Shown: positions 44,501-55,290, numbered from the stretch's first letter. The stretch is 64,000 nucleotides of DNA from Amorphophallus konjac (GCA_022559845.1 CM040121.1:514394566-514458565), one strand, 5' to 3'. A program made the numbers and translations. The notes: generated from the sequence alone by a model not told the origin.

Positions 44501-44993
44501 TGGAGGAAGGGAGGATTGGTCCTCCGGTTCTAGTCTTGTGGGTTGCAAGACTAGGTGTTCCCTCCGGTTTGGAGGAAGAGAGACTGTGCGTCTCTGGTTT
44601 CCAAGTGGCTGGGAGTCATTTGGGGTGTCCCTCCGGTTGGGAGGAAGAGGGGAGGCTGTTCCCCTGGTCAAGCTGTGTGGCAGCATCTTGTTCGCAGACT
44701 GAGTCTGCAGTTTTCTAGCCTGTGCTAGTGGAAGCCTCACTCCGGTTGGGAGTGAGGGGTGGACGTAGGTCTTTGGACCGAACCACCTAAAAAACCTCTT
44801 GAGCAGTGGTTTGTCTGTGTGTTTGCTTCCGCTAGATGATTGATTAGGAGCGCTCCAAGTGTCTCTTCATATATTCAATTGAATTAGTTTTTATTCTGGA
44901 TTTGTGTTTAGCTTCTGAGTTTAATTTTAATTGGGTGATATTTCTAGCAGGATACATTCACCCCCCTCTGTATCCAGGGCTTGCACCCTATCA
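41477..44993 (+). repeat. 3' LTR of copia B
   Basis: Near-identical to 33005-36520, same order of array, TATA box (43831-43838), GA-rich leader, repeats and hairpins. Confidence 0.96.
41750..43720. repeat. AAGTCTATACATTGG array in copia B 3' LTR
   Basis: Same array as in the 5' LTR; motif copies line up one to one in the stretches I compared. Confidence 0.95.
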
Positions 44994-44998
44994 GACGC
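44994..44998 (+). repeat. Target-site duplication of copia B, right
   Basis: GACGC, matches 33000-33004. Confidence 0.95.
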
Positions 44999-45189
44999 CG
45001 CGTGAGGGGAGTACGTGCGACATACCCTCGGCGTGTACAAGTCGATCACCAAGCCAACCATGCGCGCACTTAGCTCCTCGCGTCCTCGACCCTTGCCAAA
45101 GGCCTCGGGAGTTCGAGAGTGCGGCAGTTAGGTCGGAGGGTGTTGCATTGCATTCATCCTATTCCATTCCATGTTGCCCCTTGAGCTTC

Positions 45190-45730
45190 CCTAGGGGGGG
45201 TTTTATAGTGGAAGATGAAGGGGTGGAAGGGGTTTACCCGGACCAAGTTGAGGGCTGGGTTTGGTCCGGGTAAACCCTTAAAAATACCCTTTTTTTGTGT
45301 TACGGAGTGGGAGAGGGAGGGTTTAGGCGGACCAGCCCAAGGGGCTGGTCTGGTCCGCCTAAACCCCTCCCGGAGGGGTTTTTTTGAATTAAAAAAATCT
45401 TTTTTTTAGTTTTGATGGGGTTTAGGCGTCCCAGCTTGAGGGGGCAGGCTGGTCCGCCTAAACCCCCTCCCCCAGGGGGTTTAGGCGGACCAGCCTGGGG
45501 GTCCAGGCTGGTCCACCTTAACCCTCCCCCAGGGGGGGTTTGGGCAGACTAGCTGGGCGCTTTTTTGATTAAAAAAAACTTTTTTTTTTTGGTTTAATGG
45601 GGGTTTAGGCGGACCAGCCTTGGGGGTGAGGCTGGTCCGCCTAAACCCCTCCCCCCAGGGGGGTTTAGGCAGACCATCCCAAGGGGTTGGGCTGGTCCGC
45701 CTAAACCCCTCCTCGGAGGGGTTTACGCGG
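45190..45730. repeat. GGCGGACCAGCC/GGCTGGTCCGCC hairpin cluster in N1
   Basis: At least six perfect or near-perfect hairpins of the form GTTTAGGCGGACCAGCC, a loop of 5-12 bases, GGCTGGTCCGCCTAAAC, plus one GTTTACCCGGACC...GGTCCGGGTAAAC. Two TTTTTTGA-ATTAAAAAAA blocks lie between them. Confidence 0.9.
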
Positions 45731-46939
45731 ATTTGACCGAGGGTTTATGGCGAGTTTGACTAGTGTTTATCGTGGGTTTGACTGAGGGTTTGACTGGGGT
45801 TTGATTGAGGGTTGACTGAGGATTTAGGTTACCAAAAGACGGCAATGCCCCTGTTACAGAAAAGGAATTTTCTTTCGGGGCCTCCACCCCCGGAAACCCC
45901 CGCAAGGGGCGCTCGATGGCGAGTTCTACAAGGGCTTGAAACCTCATGAACTAGGTGCATATGAGCACTTTGAAACACACAAGTTCTGAGGTAAGGATCA
46001 AGTTCTGGGCTAAGAAACAAGAGATAAAACTCAATCATCCCAAGTAAATTATTCATGAAATAACCTGACCGCGCAGGTCGATCCGCGTGCGAGGGCGCAC
46101 GATGGTGGTGCATGATGCGATGGGTTGCTGGAAGTCCCGAGTTGGGCTCGGACTTGCTGTAGAGTGCCTGGAGCATACGCGCCTACCAGGTGCTCGGGGA
46201 AATTCCCGACACGCGTGTGTGGGCCGTGTGAGGGCGCTGGGAGCTCCTGAAGCTTGTGGTTGGCCCAGTCGGGTCTTCCTTTGACTTCAGAGGGATGGAG
46301 GGAGGCGACTCGAGGGTAGACCCCGGCCTCGTTGCTGGATGCCCCATTGCGTTGCTTGTAGTCAGGACGCCCTCGGGTCGGCTCGGGTAGCTGTGTTGAA
46401 CGCAGGTAAACCTGCAAACTGAGTGCTCGGGGGTGGGCCCGATCGATTGCTGATGTCGCCACGGGTCATGGCTAGCTGGTTAGGACCCTTGCTTGGGCCC
46501 GGTGACTGGGGCATCGACATGATGATGCCGTTTGTCTGATGGTCGGGGTGACCCTCGCTCCTCGGCGAAGAATCGCCTGATGCGGCAGGCTGTTTTGAGC
46601 CCCGAGTTAACCGGGTTGTTGAAGCGTCAGCGGTGTGGCATCGTATGCAAGGTGTCCGAGGGTCATCCCCGAATCTTCACAGAGTGCCATAAGGTACGGC
46701 AGATTGTCTCGAATCCCTAAACTGACCCGGCTATCGAAAAATGGGCTGGCATAGTGACATTTGCTCTGGGCCGATCCCCGGTTGTTATGTTGCGTCGCTT
46801 GACCCGGCGAAGTGTCTCGATTTTTGAGATCAACTCGACTGGTAGAGCAGCTCTGGTGATGTGTCATTTTGCTCTATTTAGGGAGCATTTCCCTACGCTT
46901 AATCCTCGATTAATTCGAGAAAATAAGCCGGTGCCAACA

Positions 46940-46968
46940 GACATCATCAAAACCATAGAGATGCAACA
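46940..46968 (-). repeat. Outer end of the copia A 5' LTR with right GACAT
   Basis: GACATCATCAAAACC...GATGCAACA, identical to 21906-21934 of the 3' LTR. It proves that 31327-46939 is an insertion. Confidence 0.95.
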
Positions 46969-47840
46969 TGGGTAAGCATGGGCCGGCTGTGCAAGCGGCA
47001 TTATTGGCGCCGTTGCTTGCGGTGTGACGGTAGATCCTTGGAATGGAAAGGCTGGTGGCGGCGCTAGTGCTACCTGTTGTGGCTGTTGAAGAGGAATGCC
47101 CCCGGTGTGGCTGGGCATTGGTGGAGACACCGTCTCCTGTGGAGGGGCTGCAGGGGCCTGCTCACTGCCCCCAGGCACTTCGGGCGATGCTTCAACTTGC
47201 CAGGAAGGCGAAGGCTAGGAGTCCCTCTCATTCAACTATTTTCTTAACATTTCGACCTCTTGGTGATATCGCTGCAACAGGAGCTATATGGCGGGGCGGG
47301 CCGTTTGTGGAGAGACTGGGGGTACCCCCTCTTTCTTCTTTCGGTACCTCCTGGGATGAAGTAGATGGCATCCCGCTAGTATCTCCAGCAGTGACAGCGT
47401 TGGCAGTTAAGGCTGCCGTAGCTTCTTCAGGGGTGGTTTCTTCAGCGCGAGTCTGCAATAACTCGCTCGTAACTCTCCCCCTTCTAGTGAGAGGGCCTTG
47501 CCTTTCGGCGAGTCTAGCCACTTCTTCAAGGTCAGTGGGTAGAGCTCCATGTCGACCGAATACTCCGGCTATATTGCAGGTGTACATCACCATGTTCATG
47601 TCTTTTCTTGCCGCCCTTTCCGACGGCTTGCTTGGAGAGGTCAGTCTCTCAAAGACCGATCTTCGTGCTTTCGCTTCTCCCCAAGACGGGGCTTCATGGC
47701 GCTCCTCCGAGCAATTCCCCGACTTCGCACCAGGTAGAGGTCGGGTTTCATCTTCTTCGCAGGCAGTGGCTGCTACCCCCAGCAGTCTTTGACGACCCAA
47801 AGGGGTATTCCCTGGGTTCCGGAGGTAATTTTTCATGGCC
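46969..47840 (-). pseudogene. Gag N-terminal part of a gypsy element, probably G2
   Basis: The minus strand from 47836 reads GKSGNCSEERHEAPSWGEAK-like sequence, then ELLQTRAEETTPEEATAALT; after a frame change near 47270, LLQRYHQEVEMLRKQLNER, and then a Pro/Gln-rich stretch MPGGSEQAPAAPPQETVSPP and IMPLAQPAHAYP, cut at 46969. A coiled coil followed by a Pro-rich linker is what precedes the Retrotrans_gag domain in Tat gags; the domain itself is missing. The strand and order (gag, then integrase end at 20823) fit G2. There is no direct proof. Confidence 0.45.
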
Positions 47841-47959
47841 TCCTCTACTTCCTCCCAGGCCTAAACGGAGGAAAGCGCCGGTGGCGATGCCCCTGCTGCC
47901 GCAGCAGGCATGTAAGTTGAACGCCCTATACGGGCAACTTGGTGGTGGCGCCTGGGATG

Positions 47960-48703
47960 TCAGCGGCGGGTATCCCTCGATGGTGCCGGTATTGTAGACG
48001 TCGAAAAATGCACTGGGGCCGTTAGCTCGACCCGATCTTCTTGCCCTGCCCTCTTAGGACGAGCTGTGTTGGGTCTTGCCTGAACATGTGAGACGGTTTG
48101 GGTTCCCTTGCGGACCCAGACTTGCTTAGATCTGGCCGGCCAGCGGGTCAGCTCACTTCTCAGCACCTCGGCCGGGATGGTGTGTCTCTTCTTTTCCTTC
48201 ATTTTCTCCAGCACTTGGAAAGAGTTCCGTACTGGGATGGCAGGTACGATCCGCTTCGGGATTGCCTCAGCTCGTTGTCCATTGAGGTGGACCCAGACAC
48301 TCCCAATGACAACAGACTTGCAGGTGTTGGAAATCAGGCCTCTAGGAGCAGCAACATCCATACGGCCCCTTCGAAGCCTTCTTCGGTGTGATGCCGACCC
48401 TTGGTTGGATGGGCTGGCGGTGGAGTGCACATGGTGCACGCAGCAGCTCAACGTCCCTACCGGGACACACTTAGTAGTCTTGGTCGGTGACCGGCCAGCA
48501 GCAACCTTGGCAGCCCCTTGAGTAGGAGCATTAACCTCCGGAACATCAGACGCCTCGACGCCCAGCAAGTTCATAAAGGCCAACCCAAGGAAGTTGGGGA
48601 AGCCCACGGCGGGAGGGAAGCTCCCGAAGCAGGTGGGGATGGCCAAGTATCCGTCTTGAACATGGTTTTCCACGACTTGCGGGCCGAAAGCAAGCGACCT
48701 CAT
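47960..48703 (-). pseudogene. Unrecognised minus-strand frame upstream of the gag remnant
   Basis: Open for 247 codons with several motifs of a real protein: GYLAIPTCFGSFPPAVGFPN near the start, SVWVHLNGQRAEAIPKRIVP, IPVRNSFQVLEKMKEKKRHT and ARSKQVWVRKGTQT. The NSFQVLE and KQVWVRK stretches faintly recall the linker of plant LINE ORF1 proteins; I cannot confirm this. It may be a separate insertion or an upstream part of the same gypsy element. No function is assigned. Confidence 0.3.
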
Positions 48704-48828
48704 CGTTTGTTGGAATCCGACCTACATTTGCAAACCGAACAATTAGTATTACAAGAAAGTGGCCGTAGGGCCCTTAGTCCCAGGAAAGAGATGAAGTGTG
48801 GTTTTGGTCCCACCGGGCGTGCCAGACT

Positions 48829-48896
48829 TGTGGATGCACTTTTTTATCAAGATTGTTGTTTTATTTGTTTATTGGTTTATTAAGTGCGTGGGCGTG
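48829..48896 (+). repeat. 68-bp terminal fragment of repeat family E
   Basis: TGTGGATGCACTTTTTTATC...AAGTGCGTGGGCGTG, near-identical to 12220-12286. Sequence on both sides is unrelated, so this is a truncated copy. Confidence 0.8.
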
Positions 48897-50620
48897 CTGT
48901 GGATATCAAAAAAGAGAGAAGAAAAAAGAATGTTCTTGCGGCACGGACATCTCGACATCTCAAGAGCAAGTCGAAGACGGGAAGGCTGAATAAACCCTGT
49001 ACCTCCTCCAAGCAGAACGAATATATACCCGATGCTCTGCCACCCAACAAAGAAGCCCCTAGGGAAGAAGAGATAGCTCTGGCTCCCTAGTCGGCGGTGC
49101 CGAAGGCCGAATCAAAAGAAACTCGGGAATTCAAACACATGTTTGGCATGCGTCGAAAATCACTCAAAGTCCTAAATCGGGGCTTGGAGGCTTCAAATCA
49201 AATGCCTCGGAGGCAGTGCATTACAACTAAAGCCTCGCGGGAGTGCAAATGTTCATCTGTGTCGCCACGAAGCCGGGACAAGATCTCTTAATGCTTAAAA
49301 CGACGCGGACTGGCCTTAAAATGGCGCGCTCCTTCAAGAGTTCCTAAACCGGCGCGCCCCCTTCAAAAGGACTGAAACCGGCATGCCCCTGGCCGCGTCG
49401 GTCTAACCCCATTCTGTCCCATCTGCCAACCGATACTCTATTCTCCTATCAGATTCGGGGCAGGTTCTAGGGGGCATAGCATTCAATGCTACCAAGCTCT
49501 GCCTCCACATCCGTTCGACAGCGCAGCGGCGAGGCACGCATCGACGGTGGAAGTAGCAGAAGATATTCCGATAAACTCGCAAACGTCCTATCCTAGGACG
49601 AACGATAAGGTATGGCACCAATCACCGGATGCCAGCGTAACATGTCAATCCTGCTTGTCTGGCAGACGAAGTAAGTGGCGGGAGTCTCTTCCGTTCGAAC
49701 AAAGAAAGGGCAACCCATTCTATATATACTCTGCATGTTTGATAGAGCAAAAGAGAGAGAAGGCAGTCCCAAAGAGAGACACAGCAAGAGAGGCAGAAAA
49801 GAAGTAGAGAGATTTCTGAAGAAGAAGGAGGCTCCATCCCCACGCTTACAAGGTGAAGAAAAAGGATAGAGAGTGTGAGAGAGGAAGGGTGAGTTCGGAG
49901 GGGGAGGAGCTTGTGCTCTGTTCCCCCGCCCCCCACTGATGTGTTCTTTTTCTTTCTCCGATGTATCCTCCTGCTCTGGGGTAAACCCCCCCCCCTTCTG
50001 TAATTTTGTCTCCCTTCCTTTGTGGATGAATAGACAGCAAGGCTTTTGCACTATACATATATTGTTCATTTCTGTTAACCTTTTCCTTCCCCCTTTCTTT
50101 ATCTTCTACTCATCCAGGGCCCTTTAAAGCCTGCCTCTTTGTGGCATGGTCTTCGAGGGAACCCATGTGAGGGATGAACATCCATAGCCTCCCAAGGCGA
50201 ATATCTATCCCGTCGGAGCTCTCATACAGTTACTGTCCATGAGCTGCTAGAACCCCTTGAAGGTTAGTCCTCAGGGCCTCTGCGCTCAACTGTGGGTCAC
50301 CGGACTGCCGTTTGGCCACTCCGAATATTGGAGGTCGTCTCGGAGTATTCCGTTTGACGATCCCCCATTCGCCCCAGCAAATCTCAGTAAGTGGGAGATG
50401 CTGCCCAATTTTTGCCAGAAATATGAACAATAAGAACGAACTAAGTTCCCTGAGAGCATGAACTGAACTTTGGAGTTCCTGAACCCCTCTGAACAAACCA
50501 TCCAAACTTTGATCTTAATAGATGAACAAAACACTTTGAAACCTTCAAATCCACCTATTTTTGCTGAGTGAATAAACAGTCTAACCATTTGCCAACCTGC
50601 AAGCCTTTGAAAAGAACAAA
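48897..50620 (+). other. Probable LTR-like non-coding stretch with plus-strand promoter
   Basis: No gene seen. TATATATACTC at about 49720-49731 is followed by a GAGAGA-rich leader and, further on, CCCCCCCCC/T-rich sequence. The pattern is that of a plant LTR, but no ends or second copy can be found. Confidence 0.35.
49310..49390. repeat. CCGGCGCGCC array, block 1
   Basis: Motifs AAAATGGCGCGCTCC, AAACCGGCGCGCCCC and AAACCGGCATGCCCC, 35-40 bases apart. Confidence 0.6.
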
Positions 50621-50629
50621 ACAGCCTAA

Positions 50630-51075
50630 TCCGGCACGCTCCTAATTCGGCGCGCACTTATCCGGCGCGGTACCCCCCCACGCCGTTTTAGCCCCACACT
50701 CATAAACACTTTTGCCCTTTTTGGTCCAAACCGGCGTGTCCCCTGCGCGCCGGATTAAACCCTCTCACTAAAATACCTCTCCACCCCTTTGCTCACATCC
50801 AAAATCGGCGCGCCCCCCAGCCTATCTTGAACCCGGCACGCCTCCCCCATGGGCTTTAAACCGGCGCGCCCTCCCCATGGGCTAATCCGGCGCGCGCCTC
50901 TCCTCTCTTGGCCCCCCCTTAACCGGCCCGCCCTTATCCTGCCTTGAACCCGACGCGCCCCCCATATGGGTTTTAAACCTGTGCACCCCTCTCCTCTCTT
51001 GGACCCCCTTTACCGACGCGCCCCTTTGTTCCACCTAAACCGGCGCCCCCTTTGTTCCACCTAAATCGACGTGCC
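50630..51075. repeat. AAACCGGCGCGCCCC array, block 2
   Basis: About 16 copies of (A)AACCGGCGCGCCCC or variants (CCGGCACGCC, CGACGCGCC), spaced 20-40 bases apart. The core GGCGCGCC is a perfect palindrome. Confidence 0.85.
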
Positions 51076-51339
51076 CTTCAAAAAAATATAATTAACCAAA
51101 CAATGAAATAAAATATAATTTTCTTCTGGGGGCTCTACCCCCAGAAAGACCCGGTCGATCCGCGTGCGAGGGCGCACGCTGGTGAGTTCAGGTTTTGCAT
51201 TTAACTATCCGCTTCCTCGGACTGCGCGTGAAGAGAAAAGCAACGACGCCCCATGGCATCGGACGTGGACCACGGGAACCCCATTATGGCCATAGTCCGA
51301 AACCATCTCGGGCCGATAGTTCATCAGCTTGACCCACCT

Positions 51340-51755
51340 CCATCGGGATCCAATACCGCATCCACATTAAACTTGCCGTATCTACGGTAGACATCCGTAC
51401 AGCTTCATCGTCGTCTTCGATGCCTCAAATGCAGACTCTCGTCCGAACAATGGATGGTCCGTTAGTGACCGACATATATACCAGGATCCAATCCCGCACC
51501 CACATGAAACTTGCCGTACCTACGGTAGACATCCATATGTCTTTGTTGTTGTCTTCAGTGCTTCAAATACGGACTCCCGTCCAAATAATGAATGGTCCGT
51601 TAGTGACCGACATATATACCAGGGTCTAATCCCGCACTTGCATTAAACTTGCCGTACTCACGGCAGACATTTGTACGGTTTGTCACCGTCTCTTACGCTA
51701 CAAACACGGACCATTGTCCGAACATAAAGTGGTCCATGGGTGACCGACAAAATCT
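51340..51755. repeat. 138-bp tandem repeat
   Basis: Three tandem copies (51347, 51485 and 51623 mark the same base). Each has a TTGCCGTACCTACGGTAGAC-like palindrome, TCGTCTTCGATGCTTCAAAT and GGTCCGTTAGTGACCGACAT. Diverged copies may lie at 51240-51340 and 52080-52245. Confidence 0.88.
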
Positions 51756-52305
51756 GAATGGAACGAGAAGGCTCTCATCATCTCCGGACCCTTTGCATGG
51801 GAATATCAATAAGGCCTCCGTGGGCCATGCTTAGACCTCGGGTCCGCCCCGAACATGGTCATTGCCTGACCCATATCCTCGGCCTATAGCCCGCTCCCTT
51901 TGAACGCATATTAGTTCTCAGATCTGGTCCCAAGACATCCTCCCGTTGCCCCCTTGGCACCGGAAACATTGACGATGCCCACGCGAGCCCGAATTCGACC
52001 GCGGGGGGCCCACCGCAGTATGGTCGTAGCTTGATCTTGCATCGGGTCGACAAACTCATCGGTTTTCAACCGCTATAATCGGGATTTAATTGAACGTTTC
52101 CCGTTCCTTTGAACTATAAACTTGTCATATCCCGACATACACATGTTCCGGTCTTCCCACAACGATTACGCTATTCTCAAGCCGGACATTCGTCCGAACA
52201 TTAAATGGTCAACAAATGACCGACATGAGCTCAGATACTTTCTTCACACCCTTATATGAGGACTTCAGTATTTCTTAATAGGTTTTTATACAATTAATTT
52301 TCTGG
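51756..52305. other. Unassigned stretch with one diverged 138-bp unit
   Basis: No gene seen. 52080-52245 (TGAACTATAAACTTGTCATA, GGACATTCGTCCGAACATTA, AAATGACCGACATGAG) resembles the tandem unit. Confidence 0.5.
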
Positions 52306-52570
52306 CCATGAGGCCCTTTTTCCTGGTGATTAATCAAGGGTGTTCTCCTCTCCGAGGGGATGTAAATAACGCCGTGACCTTTATGGCACGGCGGGTTTTG
52401 GTCCCGACCTGAACCACACAATTGTCTGATTACTCAGATCGAGCGCACCATGGGCTTCCATGAAGCCCGAATAAACCGGCACTTTGTGACTGGCACGCCC
52501 TCGCACTAAATAAACGAATTAACTCGATCAACAAACGAACATATTCTTTTCGAATTTTAGTGCGTCCACA
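52306..52570 (-). repeat. Terminal part of repeat family E, inverted copy (E3)
   Basis: The minus strand starts TGTGGACGCACTAAAA at 52570 and matches the first 260 bases of E1 up to CATGGCC. Confidence 0.8.
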
Positions 52571-54790
52571 CGTGCCACTCACAAAGTGACGATTTATTCG
52601 GGCTTCGTGGAAGCCCTGGTGCGCACCGTCTGACTGATCAGACGATTGTGTGGTTCGTGTCGAGACAGAAACCCGCCGTGCCATAAAGGTCACGATGTCA
52701 TTTACATCCCCTCGGAGAGGGAAACACCCTTGATTTATTGCCGAAAAAAGAGGGCCCCATGGTCTAACGAGTTGTAAATCAAATGAGATTAAGAAAGCTT
52801 GGAATTGTATTTAAGAGTTTCGTGCTGACAGTGTAAACAGTAAAATGTGTCGATCACTCACGGAGCATTTTGTGTTCGAGCGAGCGTCCGTTTCGAAAAA
52901 TGTGACGAGAGCGGAAACAAACCCGTACAGATGTCTCCCGAAGACACGACAGGTTTAATATTCAATCCGAGAGTGGGTCGGATTGAGAACGGATGTTGGC
53001 CCAAGCGAGGCCGGCCTATGGCCATGCCAGGGAATAATCCCCGGGGTCCATAGTCGGTCAGCAGGGCAGCGTTGATATTCCCTCTACGGGGTCCGAGGGG
53101 AGAGGAGATCTCAGTGAGTGTATGCCACAAGGCTGCCGTTTAATTTCGTTAGTTCAGTTCCACTTGCGTGTAAGTTTTATTCGTGCGTGTCTTTCTTGTC
53201 ATTTCCTAGTTTGGATAACAATGCAGGAAGACCTGGGACTGACACGAGAGGTCGTGACGGGTGAAGTCATGTTTCCTTCTTTATTCATGTGGTGGATGGG
53301 CATGCTCGTGCTTGTCAATGCAATGCTTGCTATGCCCAGTTTTCTTCGTGTCTTCCATAGTTCTTTCGGTCTAGTTAGAGCATCTTGTTGTTACTTATTT
53401 CATTTGTTTGTTACTTCCTTTTGTATCTTAATATGTGTAATTCTGGCAAAAATTCGGTAACATCTACCCCGGACCCGGATGCGGGCAGGGTAAAGCGGGT
53501 ACACGCCCACAAGGAGTGATGTAACCCAAAGTAAAGGTGCACACAGCAATGACGACACCTCAAAGAAACCGGAGGATCGATGGACGGAAGACGCAGACTC
53601 ACGGTTAAGACACAAAGCTGGGAGGAGGGACTCCACCGGATCAGAAGGAGAGGCAGCAAGGCGCTGGATCAGGCGGGTGGGCGAGCCACCATACCAAAAG
53701 AAAGGTGGTCATGCCACCGTTTCAAGGGAGAGAGAGGCCACCGGATCGGCGGTGGCGGGGGTGGCCACCAGATCAACAAATGGTGAGCCACCAGATTGCT
53801 CGAGAAGAGATGCCACCGGATCATGAGGGAAGGGATGCCACCGGATCAACGGGCGACGAACCATCAAATCGAGAGGGCCGAAGGACCACCATATCAGAGG
53901 CCAAAGAATGGCACCGGACCACAGGAGAAAGGCCACCGGATGGAGAACCTGCCAAAATGCCACCGGATCACGGCGTGAGCGGGGCTACCGGATCAGAAGG
54001 CGCCAACTGGCCACCGGTTCGACGGAGAGGTGGGCGAAGCCACCGGATCGCTTAAAAGAGAAGGCCACCGGATGAGGAGCTGAGCACGCCACCGAATCAA
54101 AGGCCTTGGGACTCCAATAATTGAAGGAAGATGAGGAATGGGGGAGCCACCGGTTGAAGGTTGGACAGCCCTCCACCGGATCAAGGTTGGTTTGGGGCCA
54201 CCAGCTCGGGCGTCCCAAGGACTCCACTGGATCGAGAGAGAGGCAAGGACACCGGGTGAAGGGCTGACCAAACACCACCGGTCCAAGCAATCTGGAAGGG
54301 CACCGGATGAGGAGCTTGCCCAGACACCACCGGGTGGGGAATGGGGTGGAGGATGCTCTGATAGCGATATTAGGGAGATCTGCTCCACTGGGTTAATTCA
54401 GGAATGCCATCCACTGAGCTAGATGGCCCCCGAGCCAAGGTGTTGTGGGAGCTTTCTCTGACAGAAAGGGGAAGGGACGATCAAAGCAAACAAGACACCC
54501 ACCCAAGGGGAAGACAAACCTCAGGGTTTGGCCTTCCAACCCAGCTCATTACATTGAGCAGACCTTCACACTACCCCCCCCCCGAGCAACAGAATAGAAT
54601 AGATATTCACGCCAAGAAAACCCACAGACTCTTATTCCTTCAGAAAAAGGACACGTACAAAGGTTGCTACGGCAGGGAGAGCAGACGAGAGCCCAAGGGA
54701 GAGAACAAGGAAGCATGGGATACCAAGAAGACTAAAAAAAGGAAAGGAGAATACTAAGGGGAGATAGGAGGCAACGGAGGGAGGAACAGA
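52571..54790 (+). mobile_element. Repeat element E, copy 2 (E2)
   Basis: Matches E1 from its base 67 on, with no gap to the inverted E3 copy. It lacks the 326-base stretch of E1 and includes a CCACCGGATCA array. No coding domain. Confidence 0.7.
53630..54330. repeat. CCACCGGATCA array, E2 copy
   Basis: About 22 motif copies, in the same order as in E1. Confidence 0.85.
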
Positions 54791-55290
54791 CCACAAGCTT
54801 TTCTTCTTCTCCCTAAAAAAAAAAGTGGATACAACGACTAATACACCATAGAGGAAAAGGAATGAAAAACAAGCAACAGAAGATTGGGATACAATGGAGG
54901 GGAGAACGGAGCGCTGGCTCCTTCTCCCCCCATACAGCCTCACTTCTCTCCACTCACTCACCCTCCTCTCTTCTTCTCGCTTGAGCAACAGCAAAGAGGC
55001 AGAGCCTTTTGGAGAGCCAACCAGTCAGAGCCCTCTCTCTTCTTCAGCCAAGCCCCTTTTATAGGCACAGACACAGAACTATTCTTTCACTTCGGTTGGA
55101 GGCTCGGGTCCCGAGCACGCCATGTTGCATCCTCCGGGCAAAACGGTGCAGCCATCGGTCAAATGGTTCTTTGCCGGAAGCAGGAGGATGCTTGCTGGTC
55201 ACCCCTTCGCGCTGTCGTCCGCGGGTTGGTGTCGTAGTCGCCATTTCGGGAAGCCTAGCTCCACAACGTTCAACGTGTCAACTTTCCATA
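54791..55290. other. Non-coding sequence with possible minus-strand promoter
   Basis: No gene. Minus-strand GCCTATAAAAGGGGC at 55065-55079 with a GA-rich sequence downstream (leftwards) is a possible TATA box of an LTR in minus orientation. Confidence 0.35.

Larger units (their letters stand above)
33005..44993 (+). mobile_element. Copia B: complete, non-autonomous SIRE-like LTR element
   Basis: All borders are visible: TSD GACGC, 5' LTR 33005-36520, PBS 36523-36534, gag 36640-38836, 2.6 kb of non-coding sequence, polypurine tract, 3' LTR 41477-44993 and TSD GACGC. The LTRs are 3516 and 3517 bases and differ by a few percent in the parts I compared, so the insertion is moderately young. There is no protease, integrase or RT, so it must have used proteins from a relative such as copia A. 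Confidence 0.95.
31327..46939. mobile_element. TG...CA element N1, probably a 3.6-kb solo LTR, split by copia B
   Basis: Starts TGTTTGCGACC and ends GGTGCCAACA, flanked by GACAT. Without copia B it is about 3619 bases (31327-33004 and 44999-46939). TG...CA ends and a five-base duplication mark an LTR retrotransposon product. I find no second LTR, PBS or coding domain in its two parts, so a solo LTR left by recombination is the simplest reading; a short non-autonomous element is the alternative. Orientation is unknown. Confidence 0.75.
20824..46968 (-). mobile_element. SIRE-like Ty1/copia element A (hosts N1 and copia B)
   Basis: Minus-strand order: 5' LTR (46968-46940 and 31326-28871), PBS 28868-28857, gag, protease remnant, integrase, RT, RNase H, conserved non-coding 3' region, polypurine tract, and a 3' LTR truncated at 20824. 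The LTR starts TGTTGCATCTC and ends TCTATCA. The 28-base outer end of the 5' LTR was split off by N1 and is found again at 46940-46968, which proves the nesting. All coding parts carry stops or shifts, so the copy is dead. TGGGT at 46969-46973 would be its right target-site duplication; the left partner was deleted. Confidence 0.9.

Noticed and set aside
49593..50069. 158-codon minus-strand frame
   Set aside because: Low-complexity CT/GA-rich leader sequence behind a plus-strand TATA box; no domain.
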